From positions 682,001 to 746,000 of the forward strand of contig WACJ01000100.1 of assembly GCA_008973525.1 (NCBI GenBank): a DNA stretch of 64,000 nt, read 5' to 3'. The notes below the pieces were generated by a model, which was not told the DNA's origin, did no database searches, and saw only the letters and a program-made list of their open reading frames with translations. Position 1 is the first letter of the stretch. The number at the start of each line of letters is the position of its first letter. Source of the stretch: Stenopsyche tienmushanensis. Lineage: Eukaryota > Arthropoda > Insecta > Trichoptera > Stenopsychidae. Below are positions 34,746-46,988 of this stretch, in pieces. The position numbers and the translations under genes are program-made.

Positions 34746-35986
34746 TGTTGACGATCAGATGTTAGTGAATACAAAGGCTCAATGACAGCCACATAAGAGT
34801 CGAGCGTAAAAGCGATAATAACGGCCATATGCAAGTAGAATATGTGGAAAATATAAAGCTTCCTTCTTATTCAATTAATGATGTAAAATTCAATACACGC
34901 ATGTATTATACTTATAATATATATTTATGTATTTTATAAAAACATATTTTTTAATCACAACTTTTTAATGGAAAAATATTTTTCCCTTATAACATTATTT
35001 TAAATTTAAAATTGTGTTTTATAAAGCGAGAGCATATTTATTAACTTTAATATTATTTGTATTAAAAAAATATATAAATGAATGATTTAAGTATTTCAAG
35101 CGTGAATTATTTGGAGCAATGTTATCATGAGATATAATTTGAATTATTCAAATTGTTGTAAAACAGTATTTAACCCTGTTGTTGCTAAAAAAAAAACACG
35201 ACTTTGTATTTTTGCACTAAATTGTTCAAATTCTAAATAAAATTTTGATAGAATTTAAAAAAAAAATGTGGCAGAATTTAAAAAAATGATATATTTGATA
35301 AAAATGTTTTCATTTGTAAAATTAAGCTATCAGCATCTGATATTCTCGTATCGTTGATGTATTAATTAAATATATTGTAATTTATTTTCTTTCCCAATAG
35401 AGTAAGAGAAGAGGGTGGCGTTGTCATGCGTTTGGAGGTGTTCAAAGTTTGTTTTGGGTCGAGTGTTCTCTTTCACATTTGATAATAATAATGTCATTTT
35501 CGTGTCACGAATACAATTTGTGTAAAATAGCTGAGTGGCAATGGTGCTGTGCTATTTTCAAATTACCGAGTGATTTGATTCCCCGGGGCGGTGGGCTGGG
35601 CCGCATGACGTGGGCTGCGGCCCTGAAGGGCGGCTCGTCACGTGACTGGATCTTTGCTCCAAAGCCCGCATCGAATAGTGTAATTAATTAATCAAAATAA
35701 TGATAAGCTTCACCAGGTTCAAAGCAAAAATGTCGTCGGCAGAGACATGCCAGCTAAATAATTGCATGTGTAAACGCGTATCATCACGCAACATCTCTCG
35801 CCGAAGAAATCTTTTAAGAACAGCGTGTTTGATTTGAATCTCAGAGGTTTCAACGCTTTTTTTTAAGTACTGTAATTAATAATCATGCCAGAATGGGCGA
35901 TTGTCCCTAAAACAATTGACTGCAATGAACGAAAATAAAACCGTTCTGTTATACCAGGAACTGATTATTAAATATAATTCTAGTTT
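34746..35986. other. PPT2 upstream region and a GC-rich island
   Basis: Directly upstream of PPT2 the sequence is AT-rich with no clear core promoter. At 35570-35660 a sharply GC-rich island (CCCCGGGGCGGTGGGCTGGG and following) interrupts it. No coding homology is visible in the island. Confidence 0.4.
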
Positions 35987-35990
35987 TTAA

Positions 35991-36516
35991 CACGTTCATC
36001 ACTAGGCATGAATCGATGAAATTCACTTTTCTGTCAGCTCCGTCGCAGCGTGTAACAAGCTGATAATGAACCAGGCTCAATAAATAAACCTTAACACTGT
36101 TGATAGCACACGGTATTCGTTAATTTCTTCGGAATAATTCTTAATGTTCAACTTGCATGGTATCTGCTTTCTGTTGTTCAGCTATTTTTGCCTATCAACG
36201 TATTGCTGAAAATAAAAGGATAGGGCTACCGTGCAAGCCTGCCTGTTTACTTCTGAAGGAGTAGATTTTGCAAAGGAGTGGTGATACTCGGCTAATAACG
36301 CTATTCCAGAACAGTCAAGGGGGAATAACAACATTGGTCAACAATAAAAATGATGCGAGAATCTTTATTATTAAAATAAACGTCTGCTCTTAAGACAACA
36401 CGAACGAAAGTCGTCTTATATTTGTTGAAAGATTTGCATACGCAGCGATATATCGTCATTGGCACTTTGCGCAAGTGTTGACAACAGTGTTATATCGTTG
36501 TCCAGCACTAAGAGGG
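35991..36516. mobile_element. piggyBac-like MITE, TTAA-flanked
   Basis: TTAA at 35987-35990 and 36517-36520 bracket a 526-bp unit starting CACGTTCATCACTAGGCATG and ending GTCCAGCACTAAGAGGG. Its left half shares CTGTCAGCTCC and the CTGTTGATAGCACAC block with 45668-46066. Its right half is present inverted at 29317-29545. TTAA targets and CCCT..GTGCT ends suggest piggyBac mobilisation; no transposase is present. Confidence 0.65.
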
Positions 36517-36520
36517 TTAA

Positions 36521-39207
36521 ATCAGTGTCATAACACTAAATCTATCACGATAGGTCAAATGACCCATTTGTCAGAATTTCTTGAAAACAACATTATCACA
36601 TCGCCATTTTTTCATTAAAAATGCATTGAATATATTTTTTAATATTTAATATTTTTTATTATAAACATACAAATCTTTATGTGATATCATGAAGATTTGT
36701 ATGTGTGGTTGTGTGTGTGTTTGTGCACATTCTCTTTTCAAATTTGCTTTCTTTTTGATGAGTTTTGTCGATGTGAGATAAGATTTGAAGTGTCCACGAA
36801 GACGGCATGCATAGACTTATCTGGCGCCAAAAACAAGTATTATCTGCTGACGCATGGTGGGATTTGACGGCTGTGTACGTCAAAGTGTTAAAATGCAGAA
36901 TTTGAACCATGTAGATGACTCCAAAATATTTTCAACATCCTCCTGTATGCCCACTCGAAAGTCTTTATTTTGATGCACATTGCTTGAATAATGGTTTAAA
37001 ATGAAGCAAATAAGACAGTATCGTGTTAATATTGCCTTCAATTCAAGTTTTAAATCATGTTTACTAATACCCTAAGAATAACACATCACTCAATAAGTTC
37101 GTAGGATTTTTTCACTTTAAACTATTTTCTTATAAAATATAGAGAAATTTAATTAATTGTACTTTGGTTAAAGACCATGTTTTGAAACTCTTTTTGATTT
37201 TACCCAGTCAATGATTCTTGTTTGCTTCGTTAACACATTTATATACAAATTGATGATCTTCCAATCCAAATCTGTTATAATGATATTGGTCTAACGATTA
37301 GTAATATTTTGCACATTAATTTAACTGTGGCAAATGTGAATTTTGCATTTTTATCACATGATGAATATGACTAATTGTTATTGTATGACCAAAAGTGAGT
37401 ACTTGTTTATATTCAATGCAGTAATTACCCATAAATTGATTGCATGAAATTAAGTCATCTTTATGTTCGTCTGTTGAAGTCACTTTTTAATTAATCATTG
37501 TATTTTTTGGTTTCAGGAAAATGGATCAAAATGCGTTACTATGGAAGAATTGATTAAGTATTTTGTTTATAATGCAGTCATGATATTTGCAAATTTAGAT
37601 GCCAATGAAAGACTAATAAGCAGGTCCAATGATATCGAACAAGTAGGATATTGAAAGACAATTTGAAATTATAAATGGTCATTTATTTTTGTCCTTATTA
37701 TGAATATAAGATTACCAACCACCAATCTATGATTGACCTGGGAATAGCCATGATATGATTTGAACCCTATGGAAAATCTTTGAGTCGGTATTATGGTTAA
37801 AATTGATTGTTAAGATTAACAGTCGTCTAACGACAAATAACTGGAGATATTTTAATATGCGAAATCTTAGTTGTCAATGTCTTCTAAATGCAATGGAAAA
37901 CATTTGTGATATTCATATGGTAATCTTAAACTTTTGAACACTATTGTTAATATATATTAGTAATTATATATTTATCTTTTAGCTTTTGGGTGGATACTTC
38001 ACCATTTAATTTGTACGTTTCCTCATTAGATTGCTTTAATTCGCATATATTAATTGGCAATTTGCTATATTTCCCTGGGAATCATAAATAAGGATGGTCG
38101 ACACAGAGACATCCAAAATACCATGGAAATCGTTATCACATACCGCGTAATTAAATTTAATTCCCACAAAGATGGAGACGGGAATGTGCCACAATTGGTT
38201 TAAATAATTACTTACATATGTCAAAAAGTCAGGTAATTATGTCACATCGTGTTAACTAGACTGACGAAATGTTAGCTAGTCACGGCATATGTATTAGGAA
38301 AAGTACATAAATTCTAGATTGCGCACTTGACCAAACGTATACTTAATTAGAGAGCCCCTCAGCCCCCCATCATCACGTTTGATAGTCTCCAAGTCACTAA
38401 TGTCAACGCTATCAGCCCAAATCAAATTAACGGCAGGAATAAAAAAAAAAGCCTGCCCAGGGTTTTATGGTGTAATTCGGCTTAATTTTCAAGCATTTTC
38501 AGTGTAGTCGAATCCACCCACCCAGTGCATCAATTGTACACTTAACACTTTGAATGCTGTTGCTAACTATTGCCATCATAATGACGCGCTTAAGGGTGAG
38601 GAATCATGAAAAGTAACAGAGTAATTATTACAATTGATTTTGTGAAACGCTGTTATGTGCGAAATTGTTTGAATGGAATAACATTAAATGAGATATAAAA
38701 ACTATTTATAACAATGCAATATTTGTATTTGTGTATTGCAGCAACCGAAATTTTGCACCCATTTCTTGTTTCAATTAGTGTTTATACAATGTAAATCAGA
38801 AAAAAATACAGTCTACCGAGCTTTCAATGTTGCGGACATTAATAACCATTTTCGAAACCTGAATAATTGTATATACCGGCATCAAATTCAAATATACAAA
38901 GCTGCTTTTTTATCTTCAAATAGTTTACGTTAGTTATTGTTATATAAACGTTACCTATTATCGATAGAAAGTGGCTAGAGCTTCGATAAACGTGGTTAAA
39001 GTTGTATCGCGAGAACTTGACTAAAGTATTGCAATTTTCAAATAATTTCAATATTAATAACATCATATTTATTATAAGCAGCTACAGCATAGTTTAAGTC
39101 TTGTAGCTATAAGACGTTCATATAATATTTATTTACAGGTTTCAAAAATTATTATAAAGGTCAGTAACAACCTCTATGTGGTAGACTGCCGTTTTATTTA
39201 TTTATAA
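36521..39207. other. No gene recognised
   Basis: AT-rich. A GTGTGTGTGTTTGTG microsatellite lies near 36705-36725. No coding block, structural RNA or further recognisable repeat was found. Confidence 0.4.
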
Positions 39208-39500
39208 TAGCTGGTACCCAGCGCGTTGCAGCCACAGAAGTAATAATTCTAAAAATATTGTTTGAAATTTATAAGAGTTATCTTGTTTAATTAGAAATGA
39301 TAGACATAATGGCATTTATTTCATTTTGTTGGTTTTATTATAAACATGAACAAACATTAATATTTATATATAAGATCTACTGTAAGTTAATTGTACTGTA
39401 CCTATATTATTTGAAAAAGTGCAAACAATAAGTTGGCAAAGTTTTATCGCAATCGAATGAACGATATGGCAGTGCATAAAATACGAACAAACAAATATTC
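39208..39500 (+). repeat. Second copy of the RTE-like repeat
   Basis: Starts AGCTGGTACCCAGCGCGTTG and shares GCCACAGAAGTA, GAGTTATCTTGTTTAATTAG, ATATAAGATCTACTGTAAGT and the tail CGAACAAACAAATATT with 18201-18480. Similarity is high enough to indicate a family that spread fairly recently. No coding remnant is present. Confidence 0.7.
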
Positions 39501-39787
39501 TCTCTCTTGCACCTGAGCAGGTTTCTTTTCCATGGTCGCATGATGTTTCCAATTTTTTGTGGATTTCCTAATTAACTGAATATAATTGATATAGAATATA
39601 TATTTAAGCCTTTTTGAAATGTATTTGAGTAGGATTATAATTATGTTATCTGGTTGGAAAATAATAAAAACATGTTTAAATTAATATTTATTTTTAACAA
39701 CGGCTATTCTGTTGGAAAGCCAGTTGGAAAGCTTCATACAATTTTTTATTGAACAAAAATAGTTTGTGAAAGTCACTGAGATATTAA

Positions 39788-39933
39788 CCTTTCCCTACCG
39801 GTGATGTATTTCGTACAATTTTATAACTTTATAAAATTTGTTCCATTTCAATTTCAACTATAGTCAATAAAAATAATAGTGGTGTACTAAATACATATCA
39901 TCGGTGGATATTTTTAGCACAGTAAGGGAAAGA
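39788..39933. mobile_element. Short TTAA-flanked MITE (146 bp)
   Basis: TTAA at 39784-39787 and 39934-39937 enclose CCTTTCCCTACCGGTGATGT at the left and the related inverted TCTTTCCCTTAC with CACCGATGAT at the right. The left terminus recurs at 46627-46650 and inverted at 28805-28845, inside the two hAT-type copies, showing either nesting or shared ends. Confidence 0.6.
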
Positions 39934-39937
39934 TTAA

Positions 39938-42775
39938 TTTGTATGATTTTCATATTTGAAAATTTAATAAATATATTTTGCTTGTTGGTGTCCAAAGTAA
40001 AACCGCGTAAAATAGGAATCACTTTACATTTTGCATGATATTGAAGTCAATTGATTTCAGATTTAATTTATTTATCAAGTCAATTTGCAAGTTATAAAAA
40101 AAACATAATAGTCTTTTCCAAAAGGCTTTTCATAATCTTTCTTGGGAAGAATATCGAAGAAATATATTATGATCATTGATATAGTAATATCATATGTATT
40201 TAATATTGGTTATCAATTATATGCAATATTCATAGGAGATTTTTCTAGGATATAAGATTTAAATGTGATGGTTTTCACATAGATAATTTGTAAATATTAG
40301 ATGATTTACGAGTGTGTAGCGAAATTCTCAACTTAATTTTTGTATCTTTAGAATTAGAAAATTAGACTGATCATAAATATATGTTATTTAAATCTTATTT
40401 TTAATAAATTGTCAATAAATTTTCAATACAGTAAAGATTCAATATCGAAGCACGACAGTATTACTTATCCTTGACTTTTCAATCATGATTTTGATTTGAT
40501 TGAAAATTTATAAATGTGATATTAGTACTAAATATTAGTTATAAGGGTTGTAAGCTTAGGTTGTTTCAATTATGGCAGGGTTTTATACGGATAATTAATT
40601 GAAATTTTATGTATTTTCCACACAATACGTAAATAGGTGAAATCATTCGGCGTTTCATGTTATGTGATAATGAAATATTAGCGTGTATCATAAAAATTAC
40701 TGTAAATTAATAGGTTTGGCTTAAGTTGGTAGTAGAGTGATTCTTTTCCCAAGTGACAACCAATGATGGGGTGTAGGTTACATTAGTTTATTAGAAATAT
40801 GCTCATTGTATGTTTTAATAAATTAGTGAATATGATAAGTAGGCCGGAACAAATATATACTATATTTATATGAAATGAATTGTAAATGTCAGTAATTTGC
40901 TTTGATTCTGAATGCATTTCTTCGTCTTAATATTGAAATGTCATTCAGCAATCAATAGACTTAATGTATCCAATTAAATGCTCAGATTTATCTACCAAAT
41001 TAGCATTTTTTCTAAAGCTAAAAAGTTTACGATATTATACAAATTATAATAATGTCAAAATGTATTTAAAAATATCCATCTTAAATAATGTATCAATCAA
41101 AAAATCTGGATTACGTAAGAGATTATTTTTCGTGAAAGCCTTGGAAAAGTTTCGGTGGAAAACTTTGATTAGTTTTAGATCGATCAAAATAAAATTACTC
41201 ATTTGAGTTCTATCATATCGGATGTTTTTTTTAAATATGCTTATGTTACATCAAGTATTATATCACAATATCTTACTGATTTGAGATCCACAAGGATTAC
41301 TAGGATTTTCTATTTCGTTTAATTACTTAATTATCTAAATTAATTTGTATACATTCGAGCTGTTATATAAAAATTATTTAAAAATTAAAGAAAAAATGAT
41401 ACTTTTTTTGCGATGCTTAATAAAAAATTCATATGAAGATTTATTATATATCATATATCATTGTGCAATAAATTTATGAGCTATATAATGAATGTCAATG
41501 AATCATAGACGTTTTAGATCATTGTTTAGATGAGATTGATTCATACTGATCAAATGCACATAAACGAACACGCATTTAGGAATCTAAATTAAAAATTACA
41601 TCCATAACGAATAAAAAATATAATGAAGTGCAATTTTTGCTCTTATACAATTATTATCGCATGAAAAAATAACTTTTTGGTTGATATTGAGGAAATAAAT
41701 TATATGTTGTACTGTTTGTTAAAAATATGATATTTTTAATAAATTATGCATAACTGGCGACTTTTGATTAGGTAATTTATATAATATTAATAAATGTTTG
41801 CCACGTATGTAAGTTATTCTATGGGTTCTATGACTGAAATATTTTTTAAACAGATTCATCTCTTTATGGTTGTTATTGGATGTAGTTGATTTCCATAAGA
41901 CACATTTCAAGGGAAATATTATAATTTTTCATTTAGTAGTTTCTCATTTGTCTTTCACATGTGATAAGAATGGATTTTTTTAAAACATATTTTTTTAAGA
42001 TAGAAGAGGATCTATGAGCCAATAACGAAATTATAATTTATTTTTAACTGATATTTTAATAATTGTTACAAACTTTGTCCCTCATAGGTGGCCCTGTATG
42101 ACTTTTTTATTTGTCTAACTTTTCCAGCTACAGGAAATCGGGCTAAGTTTGGATCGAAATAATCGATAAGAAATATTAATACTTTTGATTTTTTAAATTA
42201 CGGTGAAAACTATTTTCACAAACGTGATTTGAACCACTATAATAAGAGTCAATATACCAACTGTTATTTTCGATTAAATCATTTTTAAGCAATGAGGATT
42301 TATTATTAAACCAATTCTATTTATTTAAATTCAATTCCATGCTTTTAATGTAGTTTTGTATGCTTAATGACTTACAGAACATCTATAAGTTTGTTTTTTT
42401 ATTCTCTAAGAGAATTAGATTTTTTGCAATAAATCTGTCATGTTAGATTGCTTATTATTGTTTGGCGTATCTTTATAAATTTCATATGAATCTTAGCACT
42501 TGTGAAAATGATTTCTTATGTATTATGCTTCTTTCAATGGATGGATCTTCATTTCAAAAATACATCTTCAATAGTTTGACTAAGTCTAAATCTTTGGAGA
42601 TGTTTTTGGGGTAAAATGTTTAACTATTTCATTGTTTCCATCTGTTTAATCCTTTGAATTTTGGATTATCCCAGATGGCATTTTACAAAATTTGCTTTAT
42701 CAGGCTTTTCTTACACTTACACGATTAGAATACTCTAAATATTATTTCTTCTATGTGAATGAACCTATGAGCCTA
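39938..42775. other. Very AT-rich interval, nothing recognised except one dispersed repeat
   Basis: No coding signal on either strand apart from the short repeat at 42131-42187. Composition suggests deep intergenic or intronic DNA. Confidence 0.45.
42131..42187 (+). repeat. Dispersed repeat, copy 2 (CAGGAAATC..GGCTAA)
   Basis: CAGGAAATCGGGCTAA, then ATCGATAAGAAATATTAATA; counterpart of 7808-7870. No coding sequence is nearby. Confidence 0.45.
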
Positions 42776-42779
42776 ATAC

Positions 42780-43127
42780 TGTAACGTTGAGACTTCTCTA
42801 AATAATTATTTAAACTAGAGAGAGAGAGAGAGAGAGATAGATCTGGCTGTAGGAGGGACGACATCCCGCAGCCAAGGCTAACCAAGGCGACGACTCTTTC
42901 GACTCCCGCCTTCTGCGCGTCACTACCCAACCGGCAACGATGCACGCGTAAGAAGCGATCCGTCGGTATGCAGATGCAATGTCTCCGTAGGACCACAAGA
43001 GATGGCGCTGTTAAAATAACACATTGCACCTGAAGGGAGACGGAAGATGTCGCTGTTAATCTGGCAAAATAAATCTGCTCAGATTAACAGCGCTACTACG
43101 TGGGGATGGTAAATCTCCCACGTTACA
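42780..43127. mobile_element. Solo LTR (Ty3/gypsy-like)
   Basis: A 348-bp GC-richer block starts TGTAACGT and ends ACGTTACA, a perfect 8-bp inverted terminus of TG..CA type, with ATAC repeated on both sides (42776-42779, 43128-43131). It contains a GA microsatellite at 42817-42837 and AATAAA at 43068-43073 set inside a 13-bp-stem hairpin. There are no internal retroelement genes on either side, so it is a solo LTR. The strand is probably plus because AATAAA lies near the right end. Confidence 0.75.
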
Positions 43128-43131
43128 ATAC

Positions 43132-45663
43132 ATTAAAATATCATAAAGTGTTTCCTTGCCTTCGTGTTTTCAAAATATTTATTGTCTGTCTTATTCAAAA
43201 GCACAAGAATGAGTTTGACAAATAAGTTTTAAATGTATCCAGGGTTTTAGATACTATCTAGCAATGAGAAAATAATCGTCTTGCAGGGATACCGTATTAT
43301 ATGAGATTTGCTTTTATTTTTTTAAACCAACGAATGCTTTTGAAATACCATGTCATAAAATTAATATTTTTTAAAATTATTTGATTCTTAAATACAAAGC
43401 AAAATATCGTATAATAAAATTTGATTTTTTAAAAGTTAAGCTTGTACTTTGGACTGACCTGATATATAGTGGAAGTGTAGCGTAGTATTAAAGCAACCAA
43501 TAGATCAGTAGCGTGCCTATTTTATTACATATTACACAAACACATCTTCATATTTTAGGTAACAATTTCCATAAAAAATGAAAAAAGCAATACATAAAAT
43601 CAACTTTTTCTAGGGGATAAGAAGTTTCACTTCAATCGCGCAAAAGTTAAAGGCATTTTTGACATGGTTTTTCATAGCGCAAATAATTTTTTAAAAAATG
43701 TGGTATTCAGATTGATTTAGTCACGAGTCCTATTGCTTAATCGCAGGACTACCTAAAGGTAGTTTGATTAGTATGATAAATATCAAATTCGTATCATTTT
43801 AAATATGAAAAGAAAAGTTGATTAATTTCTTATAGGTTCTTCAATGACTCCTTCTGTTTTAAGCTAAAATTATTATATTGTCAATCAGATTTAGTAAATT
43901 GGCCATTGAAGATTTACTTTTTTTCATAACTAATATGAAATATTATTTGCTTATTTTTAAAGAATTACATTACATTATCTTATTTGTATGATCTTACCAA
44001 TTTTGTAGTGTTTCTGTGTGGATTAGTCAGTATTGGTACGTGAACTTTCGTACATAGATTGATAGTAGTTTTGTTCAAAATATTACAAAACTCACGATGG
44101 TAAGATGGTTTCATTTTAATCCCGAGAAATTTCACATATCTACATCTGGAATGAATTAAAAATGGGCAATATCTCCTTTATCCTGCGGCGGCTATCATTC
44201 CTTAGCGTTCTGTCAATCATGGCGTACATTTTATATGACCGCTCTCCCCGTCCGTATCAAAATAAAGTTTTGGCGTCCCAAATAAAAATGGTAGTAACGG
44301 GTAGACATTTCGAGAGAGATGATATCTGAATATCATGTTGACACCGGTAGGAGAAAGGCGGATAACATTATATGGACTTCGTACGTGTTTTTTGAAAACC
44401 TTTTAAAGTTATTGAATATGTAATGGGCTCCGTATCGCCCCGACTGGACGCGAGGTGTTTCACAACTCTATATATATATTTTTTTTAATATATTAATTTT
44501 TTTAATAAATTTATCAAAATTTGAAAAGATTTGTATGTACCGTTCTTGTAAAAAGTTAATATTTTAAGATGTATTCTGTTTAAAGCATATTTTCGATTCA
44601 CTAGATTCATGTTAAAGAGTGATTTAAATCTTATGATTTTTTTGCAGTTTTTTGATACGTGAATGAATTCAAGATAAAAAGAATCGTCGAAGAAAATTGT
44701 TTGATTAATAGATTTGCTTTGATCGTTTTTCGTAAAGCGCGTTGTTTATCTATCAGACCACAAGCAGAACTTTCATGAAATAAGATAACACATTAAATAA
44801 ATAAGCCCAAATGTCGGACATCCGACATTAAAAGGTAAGATAGGATAAATCCGCCAAAAGGGCTCTTTCGATATAAAGTTTATTGTGCGACATCAAACTT
44901 GAAATAAATTACAGTAAAAAAATCATGATCAATAAATGCGAGACGTATTACAAGATTTTGAAGGGGATTTCCAGTTCATATTTAATGCTTCGCGGGGATG
45001 AAAATAAGTAAATTTTACGCCTCGAGGGGTTGATGCCGAATAAAAATGATTTGATGCGATTTACATTAATTTAATCAAAATATATTCGTATGTGCTATGT
45101 AAATCGGTACCGGATAGAGTATAATTTTGCGCTCCACACAAACGAGCCCCTGTCTGAAATGTCCGGAGCTTTTTCGTGGACGCTATCTTGCTGTCATGCT
45201 TTTCTATCCCGGGGGATCTTGCGAGGTAAAACATTTTACAGAAGTTTTACATCGAAAATAAGGATGAATCTTTTACGCTCTTTTATCATATAGAAACAAA
45301 TCGGAATGAATAATTTTCTGCGAAAAATTAAAATCTCTGATATTTTCCGGCACACGGACCAAAAATACTCGTCGAATAAAATATGTTATTTATGCAAATT
45401 CAATCAATTTTTCAATATAAGATAATTGCTGTATGTCAATCTAGTAAAATATCTTAAAACAAAGCGGAGATTTCAGCTTATTTTAGCATTCCAGAATTAT
45501 TTTAGCAAATACAATAAATACAACATAAAGCTGATATGTAAATATCGAGAAAGCATGAACTACAAAAACATTATTCTGAGCATAACATTAAATTAATTTA
45601 TATTGAACAACGTTTAAATGTGTGGATTTATGTTTAAAAACGTCGTTTTTTTAAATTGACCAT
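43132..45663. other. Mostly AT-rich, with a short perfect inverted repeat
   Basis: No gene recognised. At 44810-44829 the arms AATGTCGGA and TCCGACATT form a perfect 9-bp inverted repeat with a 2-bp spacer. A GC-richer patch at 45100-45250 holds a 67-codon frame of no known family. Confidence 0.4.
43490..43540 (+). repeat. Short dispersed repeat, copy 2
   Basis: Second copy of the 1323-1372 unit (AAAGCAACCAATAGATCAGT to ATATTACACAA). The surrounding sequence shows no further match, so only this module is shared. Confidence 0.55.
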
Positions 45664-45667
45664 TTAA

Positions 45668-46066
45668 CCTTTTGAGGAGTGAGCAAATTTGAAATCGATG
45701 AAGTCATTGATGCCATAATCGTTTTACACCGATTACTTTCTGTCAGCTCCTATCAGCGTAAGACAATCTTTAATTCGAGGCAGAGTCAATTGTAAATAAG
45801 CACTGTTGATAGCACACAATATTCGGTCATTTTTTTGCGTAAATAAATAACAAACTTGAAATCGAAATCATTATTAGTCGATACATTTGGGCTAACGATC
45901 TATACAATCGTGCGATGTATGCGGAGAAGCTCTCCGTCTCTGTCTTCCGAACTGCGCTACGTTCTCTCTCTGTCTCTGTTTGTTTCCGAGCTCAATATAC
46001 AAGAGTGCTCTTTTTGAATAAGTGGAGGGGGATGTCCCAGACCTTGGGATAGTACTCCTTTAGAGG
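45668..46066. mobile_element. piggyBac-like MITE, TTAA-flanked
   Basis: TTAA at 45664-45667 and 46067-46070. The termini CCTTTTGAGGAGTGA and CCTCTAAAGGAGTAC (right, reverse complement) are recognisable inverted repeats. Internal blocks CTGTCAGCTCC and CACTGTTGATAGCACACA match the 36.0-kb element, and GTGCTCTTTTTGAAT matches 1858-1875. It has no coding capacity. Confidence 0.65.
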
Positions 46067-46344
46067 TTAAATGATCTCAATTGAGGAATACAGAGAGTGT
46101 GGTAAGATTCTTAAATTCAATGTATTCAATGTTCAATGTATATTTCTGTACATACAAAGTCAATTAAATAAAGTGTTATGAACTGCATTCAATTGTAGTC
46201 AACAAAATGGTAATATTAACATGCATTTTTTTTAAATATCTCTTAATTATTTTGTTTGCAATTTATCAACAAGTGTAATAATTGAGTCTAATTGATATGG
46301 AAATTTGCAAATAATTTGAAACAGTGAGTTGTGTGTCTTGTGAT

Positions 46345-46980
46345 TAGGGAATCCAATCCCGGGATACTGGACAGTTTTTGATGCTCATGAATCCCGGGAT
46401 TAGTAAATGTAATCCCGAAAAATTCAGGATTGAAATTTTTATCTAACAGAAATCGTACACCTCACCAGCACGACGAAGGCTACTAAATCGAGATATTCCC
46501 GCTGAAATCTGGACGCTTGGAAACAGTGGCGTAACTACTGATTGGCGAGCTTAGGCGACGCTTAAGGGCAGTAGCTCTTTAATCTACGTATACAGTACAA
46601 ATATGTTTTTCAAATTGTTATATTAACCTTTCCCTACCGGTGATGTATTTACTACACCTCGACTCTAATAATGGGAATATCGATATGAAATATAATAGAT
46701 ACGGGGTTAGGAATTTTTGTATTCCTCCTTAATATAATTACGAATCACATCAAAGTATTATAGTATATAGTATATCATCTGCAGCAACGGAAATAAATAG
46801 TTTGTCGGGAAATCGGGAATTTGCGAGTTTTAGTCCGCGTCTCGGCAGAAAGGAATTTTGTCTGTCACATTGATGGTGTTATACGAAAATGAGAGTTCAC
46901 GCAGTCATCAACTCGAACTAGTATTTGAATATCTGATGACGATACCTCCAAGAAATTTTAGCTCGGGATTGGATTCCCTA
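46345..46980. mobile_element. hAT-type non-autonomous element with 8-bp target duplication
   Basis: Ends are perfect inverted repeats for at least 17 bp (TAGGGAATCCAATCCCG at left, its complement at right). The flanks are CTTGTGAT (46337-46344) and GTTGTGAT (46981-46988), an 8-bp duplication with one mismatch, as expected for hAT. The 636-bp interior has no long frame. A second copy lies inverted at 28745-29120. Confidence 0.88.
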
Positions 46981-46988
46981 GTTGTGAT

